Below are positions 13,997 through 14,911 of a DNA stretch of 14,911 nucleotides, piece by piece. The DNA lies in NCBI GenBank assembly GCA_011322755.1, contig DRLZ01000307.1:1-14911 (forward strand). The letters run 5' to 3'. Made by a program: the position numbers and the translations under genes. The notes below the pieces were generated by a model. That model was not told the origin of the DNA, ran no database searches, and was given only the letters and a program-made list of their open reading frames with translations. Source of the DNA: Crenotrichaceae bacterium. GTDB taxonomy: Bacteria > Pseudomonadota > Gammaproteobacteria > Methylococcales > DRLZ01. Positions within the stretch are counted from its first letter, which is position 1, and every line of letters begins with the position of its first letter.

Positions 13997-14911
13997 GTGT
14001 ATTTACAACATTTCCAATTTACAGCTGAGCCTTTCTCAATCGCGCCGGATCCTCGTTTTTTGTTTCTCAGCATGCGACATGAGGAGGCGCTGGCACATCT
14101 TATTTATGGATTGAGAGAAGGTGGTGGTTTTGTCGCTTTAACCGGAGAGGTTGGGACTGGAAAAACCACATTATGCTATTGCTTGATCGATCAGTTACCT
14201 GAAAATGTGGATCTGGCACTGGTCTTTAACCCAAAACTCAGTTCTCTGGAACTGATTGCGACAATCTGCGATGAGCTAGGTATCGCTTACCCTGAAAATA
14301 ATACAAGCATTAAGGTCGTCACTGATGCGTTAAATCAATATTTGCTTGAGGCGCATGCAAAGGGTCGGCGTACTGTCGTACTCATTGATGAAGCGCAAAA
14401 TTTGAGTCTGGATGTTCTGGAACAAATCCGCTTACTGACAAATCTGGAAACCAAACGAACTAAGCTGTTACAAATCATCCTGGTTGGACAGCCTGAGTTA
14501 AATACATTGCTTAATTGCAAGGAGCTTCGTCAGTTAAGCCAGCGTGTTACCGGACGTTATCATCTGATTCCGCTGGATTATAATGAAACCAGAGAATATA
14601 TACGACATCGCCTGATGAAAGTAGGCGCGCGATCTGATGTATTTAGTGTTAGTGCACAAAAGGCACTGTTTCGCCACTCAAAAGGTATACCACGCTTACT
14701 CAACACGATTGCTGATCGGTCATTACTTGGTGCTTTCAGTAACAATCAATTTCAGGTTAGTGCGGGATTGGTCGATAATGCTGCAAAAGAAATTCTTAAT
14801 ATGGGTAAACGTTTTCCCTGGCAAGCAGTATTGGCAGGTCTTGTAGCGGGTGTAGCATTGGTCACCTTAGGGTGGTTTGCCTGGCATTATGGTGACAGTA
14901 ATGAGCGTCAA
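13997..14911 (+). CDS. gspA: GspA/ExeA-type AAA ATPase, 5' part (cut by window edge)
   Basis: The frame is open for 305 codons to the right edge. The GTG at 13997 gives the start MYLQHFQFTAEPFSIAPDPR, a typical opening for GspA/ExeA-family ATPases; no in-frame ATG lies nearby. Walker A GEVGTGKT is at 50-57 and Walker B VVLIDEAQN at 127-135. VGQPELNTLL, RQLSQRVTGRYHL and KGIPRLLNTIADR are family segments. A single transmembrane helix, WQAVLAGLVAGVALVTLGWF, starts at residue 275, so the ATPase faces the cytoplasm and the missing C-terminus should be periplasmic, usually with a peptidoglycan-binding domain. In Aeromonas, ExeA with ExeB helps the type II secretin assemble through the cell wall. 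Related ATPases also occur in PEP-CTERM/XrtA polysaccharide loci; the membrane helix favours GspA. It lies 98 bases behind rfbD. Confidence 0.88.
   Translation, partial: MYLQHFQFTAEPFSIAPDPRFLFLSMRHEEALAHLIYGLREGGGFVALTGEVGTGKTTLCYCLIDQLPENVDLALVFNPKLSSLELIATICDELGIAYPENNTSIKVVTDALNQYLLEAHAKGRRTVVLIDEAQNLSLDVLEQIRLLTNLETKRTKLLQIILVGQPELNTLLNCKELRQLSQRVTGRYHLIPLDYNETREYIRHRLMKVGARSDVFSVSAQKALFRHSKGIPRLLNTIADRSLLGAFSNNQFQVSAGLVDNAAKEILNMGKRFPWQAVLAGLVAGVALVTLGWFAWHYGDSNERQ

Overview
The window looks like ordinary chromosome from a gammaproteobacterium of moderate G+C content. The divergent dapA / gcvR-bcp arrangement is the one known from E. coli and relatives. A three-gene ABC module of the type linked to PQQ-dependent alcohol catabolism suggests a methylotroph or alcohol oxidiser, for example a Methylophaga-like organism; that placement is inference only. 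No rRNA, tRNA, CRISPR array, transposase, integrase or phage gene was seen, and genes are dense throughout.

Left part (1-3852): a dapA gene, cut by the left edge, reads leftward. Divergent from it are gcvR (two ACT domains, glycine-cleavage repressor), a PrxQ/Bcp peroxiredoxin lacking the usual resolving cysteines, a PIN-PhoH fusion ATPase, and a small coiled-coil protein I do not recognise. A gene-poor convergent gap (3853-4166) follows.

Middle part (4167-7680): cysD and cysN (ATP sulfurylase, sulfate activation) form a leftward operon. CysN carries a C-terminal tail of about 100 residues that reads as a shrunken APS kinase (CysC) domain without its P-loop. Divergent from cysD is cpdA, a cAMP phosphodiesterase. 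The space between them holds a perfect TATAAT on the cysD strand and a 6-bp inverted repeat.

Right part (7783-14911): all genes read rightward. First comes a translationally coupled trio: an exported seven-bladed beta-propeller protein, an ABC ATPase and an ABC-2 permease. After only 32 bases comes the complete dTDP-L-rhamnose pathway in the order rfbB-rfbA-rfbC-rfbD, which turns glucose-1-phosphate into the sugar donor for surface polysaccharides. The window ends inside a GspA/ExeA-type AAA ATPase with a GTG start and a transmembrane segment.

Most genes are well-known housekeeping or envelope functions, and I see no clearly new system. The points most worth a second look are the vestigial kinase tail of CysN, the poorly understood propeller-ABC module placed directly upstream of the rhamnose genes, the cysteine-poor PrxQ, and the unrecognised coiled-coil protein.
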